DNA of 64,000 bases from Ravibacter sp964562455 (GTDB lineage: Bacteria > Bacteroidota > Bacteroidia > Cytophagales > Spirosomataceae), in the NCBI GenBank assembly GCA_964562455.1, contig CAZLTN010000019.1, positions 1 to 64,000 on the forward strand, given 5' to 3'. The notes beneath the pieces are model-generated. The model saw nothing but the letters and a program-made list of their open reading frames with translations. It made no database searches and was not told the origin of the DNA. Position 1 is the first letter of the stretch. Each line of letters starts with the position of its first letter. Below are positions 1 through 7,332 of this stretch, piece by piece. The position numbers and the translations under genes are program-made.

Positions 1-139
1 ATAACGCCTTTGGCTTGCGCATACCGGCATACTTTCCGGAAAATTTCACGTTGTATCATAGTCCCGGCAGGCTAATTCATCAGTTCTGTAAAGCTTCCCA
101 TACAGGCAAAAATAAAGCGAACCACCTTAACATGCAATT

Positions 140-155
140 TCTGACATATGTCAGA
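140..155. promoter_or_regulatory. 16-bp palindrome upstream of LytTR gene
   Basis: A perfect 16-bp palindrome (TCTGACATATGTCAGA) lies 22 bases upstream of the TAATTTTG element that precedes the LytTR regulator gene. Its position suggests a binding site for a dimeric regulator, perhaps the LytTR protein itself. That role is inference. Confidence 0.4.
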
Positions 156-177
156 TCGGGATGACTTTCTGCCTGGC

Positions 178-185
178 TAATTTTG
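178..185 (+). promoter_or_regulatory. Bacteroidota -7 promoter element
   Basis: TAATTTTG matches the Bacteroidota primary sigma -7 consensus TAnnTTTG exactly and sits 28 bases before the ATG of the LytTR gene. No good -33 TTTG box is visible at the usual distance, so the call rests on the -7 element alone. Confidence 0.45.
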
Positions 186-213
186 CCTCACCTTGAAAAC
201 AACCCAATAGTCC

Positions 214-936
214 ATGAAAAACAAGATTGTACTCATTGCAGACAAAGACGAACCGACCAGGCAAATCCTGCGCGATTACCTGCTCCGGCAGCCCTACTCT
301 TTTTTATTAAAAGAATGCGGAAACGGTCCTGAAGCGGTCCGGCTGGTCAACACACTTGAGCCCGACCTGGTCGTGATGGAGGTATCGCTACCCGGCAAAA
401 ACGGCTTCGAAGTGCTCGATATGCTCGACTATGTCCCGCCCGTGATTTTAATGTCGGCTACGCCTGAGCATGCCGCAAAGGCTTTTGACTACAGGGCGGT
501 AGACTATCTCATGAAACCTCTTGCCCCGGTACGGATCCAGTGCGCTTTCCAGCGGTTGATGAATCTGAAACGTCCCCCCGGTACAGATGTAACCGGGCAG
601 GCAGGCGGTTATCCCTCGCGTATTTTCGTCGAAAAAGGAGCCAGGCTGGTAGCAATTCCCGTTGACAAAATCACTTATCTCAAAGCGGACGGCGACTACA
701 CCTGGATCCATACCGTCAACAAAGAGGCCTACTTGTGCACGGTAGGCATCGGCCAGTTGGTCCACAAGTTCGATCCGCAGAATTTCATCAGGGTACACCG
801 GTCTTATATCGTTAATGTCGAATACATCCGGGAGCTGTACCGGGACATCAGCAAACTGTTTGTTTCCCTGCCGAACGATGTGGAGATCAGCGTCGGAAGA
901 AGCTACCTGCCGGCCATTAAAGAACTGATGTTCTAA
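214..936 (+). CDS. LytTR-family response regulator (atypical receiver)
   Basis: Cytoplasmic DNA-binding response regulator of 240 residues. Residues 1-117 form a CheY-like receiver and about 136-236 a LytTR DNA-binding domain (YLKADGDYTWIHT and FIRVHRSYIVN are typical). Acidic residues D10, D12 and E13, Ser81 and Lys101 are conserved. The position of the phospho-acceptor Asp, in the stretch usually written LDIxMPG, is Glu56 (MEVSLPG). A Glu there may mimic phosphorylation, so the protein could be constitutively active or regulated another way. No histidine kinase gene is adjacent in the window, though its partner could lie upstream. A GC-rich hairpin follows the stop. Family assignment is firm; the effect of D-to-E is inference. 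Confidence 0.9.
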   Translation: MKNKIVLIADKDEPTRQILRDYLLRQPYSFLLKECGNGPEAVRLVNTLEPDLVVMEVSLPGKNGFEVLDMLDYVPPVILMSATPEHAAKAFDYRAVDYLMKPLAPVRIQCAFQRLMNLKRPPGTDVTGQAGGYPSRIFVEKGARLVAIPVDKITYLKADGDYTWIHTVNKEAYLCTVGIGQLVHKFDPQNFIRVHRSYIVNVEYIRELYRDISKLFVSLPNDVEISVGRSYLPAIKELMF

Positions 937-958
937 TCCCGGCAGGCTGCGGCCGGGA
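937..958 (+). terminator. Hairpin after LytTR gene
   Basis: TCCCGGC (937-943) pairs with GCCGGGA (952-958) around an 8-base loop, starting directly after the stop codon. It has no T-tract, so it is a terminator-like hairpin rather than a textbook intrinsic terminator. Confidence 0.4.
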
Positions 959-1056
959 CGTATATTAACAACCGATATCACCTCTAAAACGGGGCTGTAC
1001 TACATACAGCCATGGGCTTTTATTTCATAATCAATAACTTAATATCTATTATCCAA

Positions 1057-1815
1057 ATGAAAAAACAAATCTTATTGGGGCTTGTATGTATCGGAATGGC
1101 CGGAAGCTGCAAAAAAAAGGACGACGATCTTTCTCCCCTGCCGGGCGCAAAGCAGCTTACCGGCACAGCTACTTCCATAAGCGGCCGTTTGGTTACCTAT
1201 CAACTGGTATACGACAGCAAAAACCGGTTGACGGAATACAACAGCCTGGAAGACCAGTACAAAAGCAAAGTGACATACGACGCAAAAGACAATCCTGTAA
1301 AATTTGAGATCGAATCGGATGGGACCACGCAGATCTTCGAGGTGAAGTATGGGGAAAACGGCATACCCGCCGGTACGACGCATAAGTATTTTGACCCGGA
1401 AACGCCGGGAGAAGTAACCGAAACCCGGATAGCCTATGAAATTTCGGGCGGCAAAATCGGGAAAATGAAGATCTCTGACGGAACCGGCGTGGTCTTCTCC
1501 TATTTACTGACCTATGCCGGCAACAACCTCACCCGCATTACTACCGATGCAGGCGAGCTTATCCTGGGCTGGAAGCACGGCTCAAAAAAATCGCCCTACA
1601 GCTCTGCCAGGTTCAGATATCCCGTTATCCCCGATCTTTTCCCTTTATTTTCAAGCGAAAACGAAATAATTGAAACGACAGTGTTCCTTTCCGAATATGG
1701 CCTGGTGACCTTCAAAGAAGAATACGAATACGATACCGACGGCTACCCGACTTCGTCTGTCATGAAAGACGATGAAGGCGGTCTGGTCCGGAGAACCGAA
1801 TTTCGTTACCGGTAA
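1057..1815 (+). CDS. Hypothetical lipoprotein with RHS/YD-like repeats
   Basis: Predicted lipoprotein of 252 residues. The start at 1057 is preferred over an upstream ATG at 1012 because it places a signal peptide and lipobox at the N-terminus (MKKQILLGLVCIGMAGSCKK, with Cys after AGS). The mature part begins with a Lys/Asp-rich linker and continues with repeated beta-strand phrases such as LVYDSKNRLTEYN, VTYDAKDNPVKF and YEYDTDGYPTSS, which resemble YD/RHS-type repeats common in Bacteroidota surface lipoproteins. It is probably exported to the outer membrane; no enzymatic motif is visible. It stands alone on the plus strand and its last 10 bases overlap the convergent DUF1537 kinase gene. 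Function unknown. Confidence 0.75.
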   Translation: MKKQILLGLVCIGMAGSCKKKDDDLSPLPGAKQLTGTATSISGRLVTYQLVYDSKNRLTEYNSLEDQYKSKVTYDAKDNPVKFEIESDGTTQIFEVKYGENGIPAGTTHKYFDPETPGEVTETRIAYEISGGKIGKMKISDGTGVVFSYLLTYAGNNLTRITTDAGELILGWKHGSKKSPYSSARFRYPVIPDLFPLFSSENEIIETTVFLSEYGLVTFKEEYEYDTDGYPTSSVMKDDEGGLVRRTEFRYR

Positions 1816-2963
1816 TTCCACACAAAGGCAGGCCACGCATAACTTCCCGGCTTGAGGGTGAGGTGCATATCGTCTTTTCCTTCTATTTTCATCCGGACAA
1901 CCCCGGGACCCAGCTCCTGTACGGGATAAAACCTGGTGTAACCGAGTTTCCGGATAACGGAAAAAGAGGTAGCACCACCTTCAATCATCAATTCATCTAC
2001 TGCAATAGCCCGGAGCACTCCTTCTACCGCTTCTGCAAGCGCCTGCCTGATCATCAGAGAAAGGTCTTCGATGTCGTCACAGTCAAGGCTGCCGACGGCA
2101 ATGACGACCTTTTCTCTCGTTTTGATAGCCTCTGCAATTTCGTCGGTCCATTTCCTCATAAGCCGGCCGGTGTTTTCTTTTTCACAAAAGAGCCTTTCGG
2201 GCATATAAATCACTGCCAGCCCTTCCTTCCCTGACGTCCTGATCAGCGACCGGCTTCCTTCGAAGGCGCTTCCGCATACATAAAGTGCTTTCCTGCCCAG
2301 CTTTATCTCATTACCTTTATAGTCCGGAGTTCCCTTCCGGCTTTTCAGAATCGCTTCGAAAAAGCCGGAACCTCCCGCAGGAATTGTCTGGCTGTCGATC
2401 CTGCCGACCCAGCGTCCGAGGTCTTCACTGTCGGAAACATTTCCGACGATCAGCTCTTTATCGGGAAACTCGTCACCGGCAGATATGACGCCTGCACGTC
2501 CCGCCGCACTTTTCCCCAAAAGGTCCGTCACCAGGGAGGAAGAATGGCCATCCCCTCTACTCTCGTGAAACCCGAGCTCGCTCAGCGGCACTCCGTCGAA
2601 ATAATACACGCCATCCCTGATGGTCCTTCCCAGGTCCGGGTTGGCGGGTACCGCCAGGGCGCGCGACTTACCCAATACGCTGAGCTGAGCCAGAAGTTCT
2701 TCTGCCACATTTCCTCTCAGGAGGGAATCCACTTTTTTATAAATGAAACAGGGATTGATCGCCAGCAGGTCGGATGTGGTTTGCCTGGCTGTCTGCGCCG
2801 CCTGCCCGGGCATAAGCGAACGGGTATCAGTGGCTATAACCAGGACATCGGTGTCGGTGGTTTTTCCGACTTTGGTATCGACCACAACCCTGAAGCCGTA
2901 ACGCAACGCTATTCCCCCGATCTCGGCCGCACCTGTAAAATCGTCTGCAATAACGGCTATCAT
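1806..2963 (-). CDS. Four-carbon acid sugar kinase family protein (DUF1537)
   Basis: Cytoplasmic kinase of 385 residues in the DUF1537 four-carbon acid sugar kinase family (DtnK, OtnK, DenK types), which phosphorylates threonate or erythronate-like acids at O4. Visible hallmarks are ADDFTGAAE (6-14), KKVDSLLRGN, an ANPDLGRTIRDG loop, and the C-terminal nucleotide-binding stretch beginning GGATS at 329 and ending in GPGVVRMK. It is the last gene of the LacI operon and overlaps the PdxA-family gene by 4 bases (ATGA), the classic kinase/PdxA2 pairing. Known pathways use the pair to turn D-threonate into dihydroxyacetone phosphate; the exact acid used here is not determined by sequence. GGATS differs slightly from the usual GGDTA/GGETA motif. 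Confidence 0.88.
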   Translation of the reverse strand: MIAVIADDFTGAAEIGGIALRYGFRVVVDTKVGKTTDTDVLVIATDTRSLMPGQAAQTARQTTSDLLAINPCFIYKKVDSLLRGNVAEELLAQLSVLGKSRALAVPANPDLGRTIRDGVYYFDGVPLSELGFHESRGDGHSSSLVTDLLGKSAAGRAGVISAGDEFPDKELIVGNVSDSEDLGRWVGRIDSQTIPAGGSGFFEAILKSRKGTPDYKGNEIKLGRKALYVCGSAFEGSRSLIRTSGKEGLAVIYMPERLFCEKENTGRLMRKWTDEIAEAIKTREKVVIAVGSLDCDDIEDLSLMIRQALAEAVEGVLRAIAVDELMIEGGATSFSVIRKLGYTRFYPVQELGPGVVRMKIEGKDDMHLTLKPGSYAWPAFVWNYR

Positions 2964-4000
2964 TCCGGCATCCTGTTCTGAAAAAGCCTGACTGCATATC
3001 CGATCGCCAGGAGCATTGCATCAGCGCTGGCGATACCCTTCCCGGCGATCTCCATCGCGGTACCGTGATCTACCGATGTCCTGATGATCGGGAGCCCGAG
3101 CGTAACATTTACGCCTTTGACGCTTTTCATTTTCCCGGTTTCGCTATCCCACGTAAATCCGACCATTTTAAACGGGATATGCCCCTGGTCGTGGTACATG
3201 GCAACACACCCGTCGAAGCTTCCCCCCTTTGCTTTCGGAAAAAGCGTATCGGCCGGAACGGGGCCTGTAACGCAGTACCCCCGGCTGACGGCCTCCTCTA
3301 TAGCCGGTATAATTTCGGTCTTTTCCTCCCAGCCGAACAGTCCGCCGTCGCCAGCATGCGGGTTGAGCCCCGCCACTGCAATTCTCGGAACCGCGATGCC
3401 AAGCTGAACGCATGCCTGGTGTATCAGCTCTATTGTTTCGAGGATACGCTCTTTCTTCACAAGATCGCAGGCTTCCCGAAGCGACACATGCGTAGATACA
3501 TGAATAACCCTCAGGTCGTCCTCAACGAGCAGCATTGCATATTTTTTTGTCCCGGTATAATGAGCATATATCTCGGTATGCCCGGAAAACAAATGCCCGG
3601 CCATGTGCAGGGATTCCTTATTTACAGGTCCGGTCACGGTACCGTCGATTTCGCCCTCCATCGCCAGCCTGATTGTTTCGACAACCGTCTTAAAAGCCAC
3701 ATCACCGGCCATTGCCGACATTTCTCCTTTCTGCAGCTTTTCGATATCCACATTTGCGAGGTCGTATACATCGATCTGTCCCGGAAGGAAAGCAGCCCGG
3801 GCGACAGACTTTATTGCCCTTACCTCAAGGTCCAATCCGCAGAAACGCACCGCATCCGCTATGGCTCCGGCGTCACCCACGATGAGCGGCCGGCAGGAGT
3901 CATATATTGCCGTATCGGAAAATGCCTTTACGGCCACCTCCGGCCCAATGCCGGCGGGATCGCCCATTGTAATTCCTAAGATTGGTCTGTTATTTGTCAT
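2960..4000 (-). CDS. pdxA: PdxA-family 4-phosphate dehydrogenase (PdxA2-like)
   Basis: NAD-dependent, metal-dependent dehydrogenase of 346 residues in the 4-hydroxythreonine-4-phosphate dehydrogenase family. Motifs in order are MGDPAGIGPE (12-21), GPVNKES, HTE at 141, His171, LNPHAGD with His215, and YHDQGHIP with His270; His171, His215 and His270 fit the three metal ligands of the family. The neighbours decide the job: it overlaps the DUF1537 kinase by 4 bases and the DapA-like gene by 11, in a catabolic operon with a LacI regulator. It is therefore more likely a PdxA2 type, oxidising and decarboxylating a 4-phospho-threonate or erythronate, than the pyridoxal phosphate biosynthetic enzyme. 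That choice is inference. Confidence 0.9.
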   Translation of the reverse strand: MTNNRPILGITMGDPAGIGPEVAVKAFSDTAIYDSCRPLIVGDAGAIADAVRFCGLDLEVRAIKSVARAAFLPGQIDVYDLANVDIEKLQKGEMSAMAGDVAFKTVVETIRLAMEGEIDGTVTGPVNKESLHMAGHLFSGHTEIYAHYTGTKKYAMLLVEDDLRVIHVSTHVSLREACDLVKKERILETIELIHQACVQLGIAVPRIAVAGLNPHAGDGGLFGWEEKTEIIPAIEEAVSRGYCVTGPVPADTLFPKAKGGSFDGCVAMYHDQGHIPFKMVGFTWDSETGKMKSVKGVNVTLGLPIIRTSVDHGTAMEIAGKGIASADAMLLAIGYAVRLFQNRMPE

Positions 4001-4925
4001 GTCGGGGTAAACTATTGATTTGATCCAGGTCGGGGAACTGCTCTTTTATCGAATCCCGGACGAATTGCAGCTCCTTTTCCGGCAGGTTAAGCATAGGAGG
4101 CAGTACCTCCGCTTGACATAGCCCGTAAGCGCTCATCATCGCTTTCAATACCGGCAGGGCATAGCTAAGCGACCGCCCCTCCTGGTACATTTCCGAAAGC
4201 TGATCAGCCTTTTTCATTCCGGCCTCACCTCTCCCTCCTACCCCCTCAGCGGCCTCTTCATATATCGTCGTATAGAGCCCCGGGGCCAGGTTGCCCGTAC
4301 CCGGTACGATACCGTCGGCCCCGAGCTGCATGGCATACAGCGACTGCGCCGCCCAGCCGGTAAGAAAAGAAAAATCCGGGCGGTCTTTCCACAGCGCTAC
4401 CGACTGCTCCAGGCGCCCGATGCTGCGCTCCGAGTCTTTGAACCCTATGATATTCGGGTGCACGCTGAGCCGGTCCACTACTTCGAGCGGTAAGGACAAA
4501 TGCGTGGTTGCCGGGATATTATAGATAATGAGCGGGCCGGGAAGATTATCTGCCAGCATTGTAAAATAACGGAACATCTGCGCGTCATCAGCCGGGTAAT
4601 AGCTTGCCATTGTCGATACAAATACTCCGGCTCCCAGGTCGTAGTACCGGCGCGCATCTTCTATCGAATCCACGATAGAATTCCCTGAAATCCCGGCATA
4701 TATAATGCTGCTGCTTCCGCCTGCCCGCACGGCAGCTTCTACAAGCCTTTGTTTTTCCTTTGCCGGTACGGAAGCCGACTCGCCTGTTGTCCCCAACAGA
4801 AAAGGAGCAGTACCGTTACCGGTCAGGTAGCCGACCAGTATTTCGACCGATTCAATATCGACAGTACCGTCCGTGTTAAACGGCGTAACCATAGGAACTA
4901 CTACGCCGCTGATTCTTTTTTTCAT
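3990..4925 (-). CDS. DapA-family aldolase/synthase
   Basis: Class I aldolase of 311 residues in the dihydrodipicolinate synthase/N-acetylneuraminate lyase family. GTTGES (45-50) is the substrate carboxylate loop, Tyr135 (IIYNIP) the catalytic tyrosine and Lys163 (GFKDSE) the Schiff-base lysine. In this family Lys forms an imine with pyruvate and cleaves 2-keto-3-deoxy sugar acids or related compounds. Its place between an iron alcohol dehydrogenase and the PdxA/DUF1537 pair, under a LacI regulator, argues for sugar-acid catabolism and against lysine synthesis. The aldehyde product could be handled by the neighbouring dehydrogenase. The substrate is unknown. Confidence 0.87.
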   Translation of the reverse strand: MKKRISGVVVPMVTPFNTDGTVDIESVEILVGYLTGNGTAPFLLGTTGESASVPAKEKQRLVEAAVRAGGSSSIIYAGISGNSIVDSIEDARRYYDLGAGVFVSTMASYYPADDAQMFRYFTMLADNLPGPLIIYNIPATTHLSLPLEVVDRLSVHPNIIGFKDSERSIGRLEQSVALWKDRPDFSFLTGWAAQSLYAMQLGADGIVPGTGNLAPGLYTTIYEEAAEGVGGRGEAGMKKADQLSEMYQEGRSLSYALPVLKAMMSAYGLCQAEVLPPMLNLPEKELQFVRDSIKEQFPDLDQINSLPRHDK

Positions 4926-4952
4926 TTGGATAGAAATGTAAAATTCACCCTC

Positions 4953-6104
4953 TCATATTTTCCCGAAAGCGCTTATGTAAATCTTTTCAGCGTCGTCCCG
5001 GCTAATGTTCCTTGGATTATTCTTCAGCAGGCGCTGGACTTGTATGGCCTGCTCGGCGAGTTTTCCGGCTGCTTCCCGTGGGATATTTACTTTTGTGAGG
5101 TTATCAGGCAGGCCGCAACGCCTGATCAGATCGCTCACGAGGATCACTCCTGACCTGGCTACGTTCACCGCAGAACCGGTTTCACGACTTCCCAGCGCCA
5201 GCGCTACGGCAGCGTACCGTTCGGGAGCTTCGACCAGGTTGTACTCCATTACGTAGGGCAGCAACAAAGCAATCGAAAGTCCGTGCGGCAAATGAAATTC
5301 CCTGCTGAGCGGGTAGGCAAGCGCGTGCACACCGGCAGTGTTAACTGGTCCGAGACACATTCCCCCGTACATACTGCCCAGCGCAACTGCAGTACGGGCC
5401 TCCTGATCTGCTCCGTTGTCGAAGGCCCGATGCAGGAATTCCCCGATAAGCCTTACCCCTTCGAGGGCTACCAGGTCTGTGACCGGGTGTGCGTATTTGT
5501 TGGTATACGCCTCCAGGCAGTGAGCCAGCGCATCAATTCCCGTAGCGGCTGTAATCGCGGGAGGCACACCTTTCGTCAGCGCGGGATCGATATAAGCGGC
5601 ATCGGGTACAAGCTCAGGACTTATGACACCTACCTTATTGCCTTCGTTGTTTACGAAAATAGCATTCGGAGAAACTTCACTGCCCGTGCCGGCCGTAGTA
5701 GGCAGGCAGGCGATATAGGTACCCCTCTTGTTACGAACCCCGTTTTGCAGGATGTCGTCCAGCGTCTGCCCGCTGCGCAATTGAACAGCGACAAGCTTAG
5801 CGGTATCCATCACGCTTCCTCCGCCGATCCCGGTCACGCTATCGGCGTCAAAATCAATAGCCTCGCTGAGTAGTCTTTCGAAATCGCAGAAAGCCGGCTC
5901 TTCGCGGATGCTTGTATTGATGCAAACTTCTATCCCCGCGGCAGCAAGGGGCTGTAATGCTTCCTCTACCCTGGCCCTGACGGCAGAGATCGTCACCACA
6001 TACAGCCTTTTGCAGGACAACTTCAGGTAATCGTCCGCAAACTGTCCGAAGCTACCGTCTCCGAAAACTACTTTCTTAGGATGTAAAATTTGTATCCTGT
6101 TCAT
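4953..6104 (-). CDS. Iron-containing alcohol dehydrogenase
   Basis: Group III metal-dependent alcohol dehydrogenase of 383 residues. The start at 6104 gives the normal N-terminus (MNRIQILHPKKVVFG) behind an AAAGGAATTGA ribosome site; an in-frame upstream start would lie inside the lacI gene. GGGSVMD (94-100) binds the nicotinamide nucleotide, and Asp191, His195, His260 and His274 match the four metal ligands. These enzymes interconvert small alcohols and aldehydes (lactaldehyde, glycolaldehyde, hydroxybutyrate and others). It begins one base after the lacI stop, so the two are almost certainly co-transcribed. It may reduce the aldehyde released by the DapA-like aldolase; that is inference. 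Confidence 0.9.
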   Translation of the reverse strand: MNRIQILHPKKVVFGDGSFGQFADDYLKLSCKRLYVVTISAVRARVEEALQPLAAAGIEVCINTSIREEPAFCDFERLLSEAIDFDADSVTGIGGGSVMDTAKLVAVQLRSGQTLDDILQNGVRNKRGTYIACLPTTAGTGSEVSPNAIFVNNEGNKVGVISPELVPDAAYIDPALTKGVPPAITAATGIDALAHCLEAYTNKYAHPVTDLVALEGVRLIGEFLHRAFDNGADQEARTAVALGSMYGGMCLGPVNTAGVHALAYPLSREFHLPHGLSIALLLPYVMEYNLVEAPERYAAVALALGSRETGSAVNVARSGVILVSDLIRRCGLPDNLTKVNIPREAAGKLAEQAIQVQRLLKNNPRNISRDDAEKIYISAFGKI

Positions 6105-6105
6105 T

Positions 6106-7137
6106 TCAATTCCTTTTAAGCTTATATCCGCACGAATCCCGGACAATAAGTTCTGTTTTCAGCACAATACTCACAAACGGCCTTCCGGGATCCGCTATTC
6201 TCTGGTGCAGAAGCTCGATTGTAATCCTCCCGATTTCGAACCCCGACTGACGCACTGCCGTAAGGGGCGGATTCAGCGACATGGCCCAGTCCATATCGTC
6301 AAAACCGACTATTGCTACCTGTTCGGGTATCTTGAGCCCCCTGCTGTGAATAGTCTCCAACGCACCCAGCGTAAGCAGGTTGTTCGAGGTAAACAAAGCC
6401 GTCGGCGGATGGGGCATATCCAGCAAATGAGCCGCCAGGTCGGCGCCGCTCTGGTAGTCCGAATCACGACCTATGATAATGTCCCTGTCGACGGAAAGAC
6501 CGTACTTTTCGAAGGCGGCCTCATAGCCTGCCATCCGCTCCAGGGTGGTAGGAATCTGCCTGTTGCCTGTGATATGCCCGATGCGCGTATGGCCTGTTTT
6601 GATCAGGTGCGCCACTGCGTCGAACGCCCCCTGGAAATTGTCGACCTTGACCACGTCCAGGTCCACGCCCGGTAACCCCCTGTCGATGCATACCACTGAG
6701 TACCCTTCCTCAGCCAGTTCTTTCACGTACTCGTTCATCCCGGGGAACGGCGCTACTATAAAAGCATCTACCGACTCTGATTTCAGCGTTTCTATGTAAA
6801 ACTTCTGCCGTTCCTCATCCTGCGAAAAATTGCCGATGATGACCGCGAAATTCCTGGCATAGGCATATTGTTCGATTCCCCTGATGATGTCCACATAAAA
6901 CGGGTTCCGGATATCCGGGATGAGCAAGCCGATGAGCTTGCCGGCACCCCGGGTGGTACGAAGCCGCTGCGCCACGCGATTGGGCCTGTAGCCCAGTTGC
7001 CTGATCACCTTCTGCACGCGGAGTTCCGTTTCTCCTTTTACAACCGTCTTTGAATTGATCACTCTCGAAACCGTCGCTATGGATACGCCGGCTTTATCTG
7101 CCACTTCTTTAAGACTCACACTTTTTTGAGCAGCCAT
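6106..7137 (-). CDS. LacI-family transcriptional regulator
   Basis: Regulator of 343 residues. The LacI helix-turn-helix is at residues 8-27 (SLKEVADKAGVSIATVSRVI) with the hinge region near 55-65, followed by a periplasmic-binding-protein-like effector domain from LIGLLIPDIRNPFYV onward. It is the first gene of a five-gene minus-strand operon and lies back to back with the sodium:solute symporter. A TAATTTTG -7 element and an adjoining palindromic operator sit 8-30 bases upstream of its ATG, so autoregulation is likely. A second copy of the operator covers the symporter promoter. The inducer is probably the substrate or an intermediate of the sugar-acid pathway. Confidence 0.92.
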   Translation of the reverse strand: MAAQKSVSLKEVADKAGVSIATVSRVINSKTVVKGETELRVQKVIRQLGYRPNRVAQRLRTTRGAGKLIGLLIPDIRNPFYVDIIRGIEQYAYARNFAVIIGNFSQDEERQKFYIETLKSESVDAFIVAPFPGMNEYVKELAEEGYSVVCIDRGLPGVDLDVVKVDNFQGAFDAVAHLIKTGHTRIGHITGNRQIPTTLERMAGYEAAFEKYGLSVDRDIIIGRDSDYQSGADLAAHLLDMPHPPTALFTSNNLLTLGALETIHSRGLKIPEQVAIVGFDDMDWAMSLNPPLTAVRQSGFEIGRITIELLHQRIADPGRPFVSIVLKTELIVRDSCGYKLKRN

Positions 7138-7144
7138 TGAAAAA

Positions 7145-7158
7145 TGTAAACGTTTGCA
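7145..7158. promoter_or_regulatory. LacI-type operator O1
   Basis: TGTAAACGTTTGCA is a near-perfect 14-bp palindrome centred on AACGTT, the classic LacI/GalR/CcpA-type half-site pattern. It directly adjoins the -7 element of the lacI promoter and lies 7 bases upstream of the lacI ATG, where bound repressor would block transcription start. Confidence 0.7.
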
Positions 7159-7159
7159 A

Positions 7160-7167
7160 CAAAATTA
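7160..7167 (-). promoter_or_regulatory. -7 element of lacI operon
   Basis: On the minus strand this reads TAATTTTG, an exact TAnnTTTG match, 22 bases before the lacI ATG and touching operator O1. A -33 box is not clear in the AT-rich upstream DNA. Confidence 0.5.
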
Positions 7168-7285
7168 CAGATTAATGCTAAATTAAAAAATAGCCTGTTA
7201 TTTAAAATTCAAATTTAAGTGACGCTCGAGTGCATACAGTACATCAATTATATATAAAATATCAAAGGAAAAGTTTTGACAATAC

Positions 7286-7299
7286 TGAAAACGTTTACA
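7286..7299. promoter_or_regulatory. LacI-type operator O2
   Basis: TGAAAACGTTTACA matches operator O1 in its central AAACGTTT and in palindromic design. It overlaps a promoter-like TACATTTT element (7296-7303) preceded 17 bases earlier by TTTG (7275-7278), 30-60 bases before the symporter ATG. It therefore probably controls the symporter in step with the divergent operon. Confidence 0.65.
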
Positions 7300-7332
7300 T
7301 TTTTACATCCTTATTAAGCCCGTTGCTATCCT

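Noticed and set aside
1..139. Left-edge sequence
   Set aside because: No frame, RNA or repeat could be supported; it may be the leader or tail of a gene outside the window.
3065..3979. 304-codon plus-strand open frame
   Set aside because: It is fully antisense to the pdxA gene, shows no domain, and has the irregular composition of a shadow frame.
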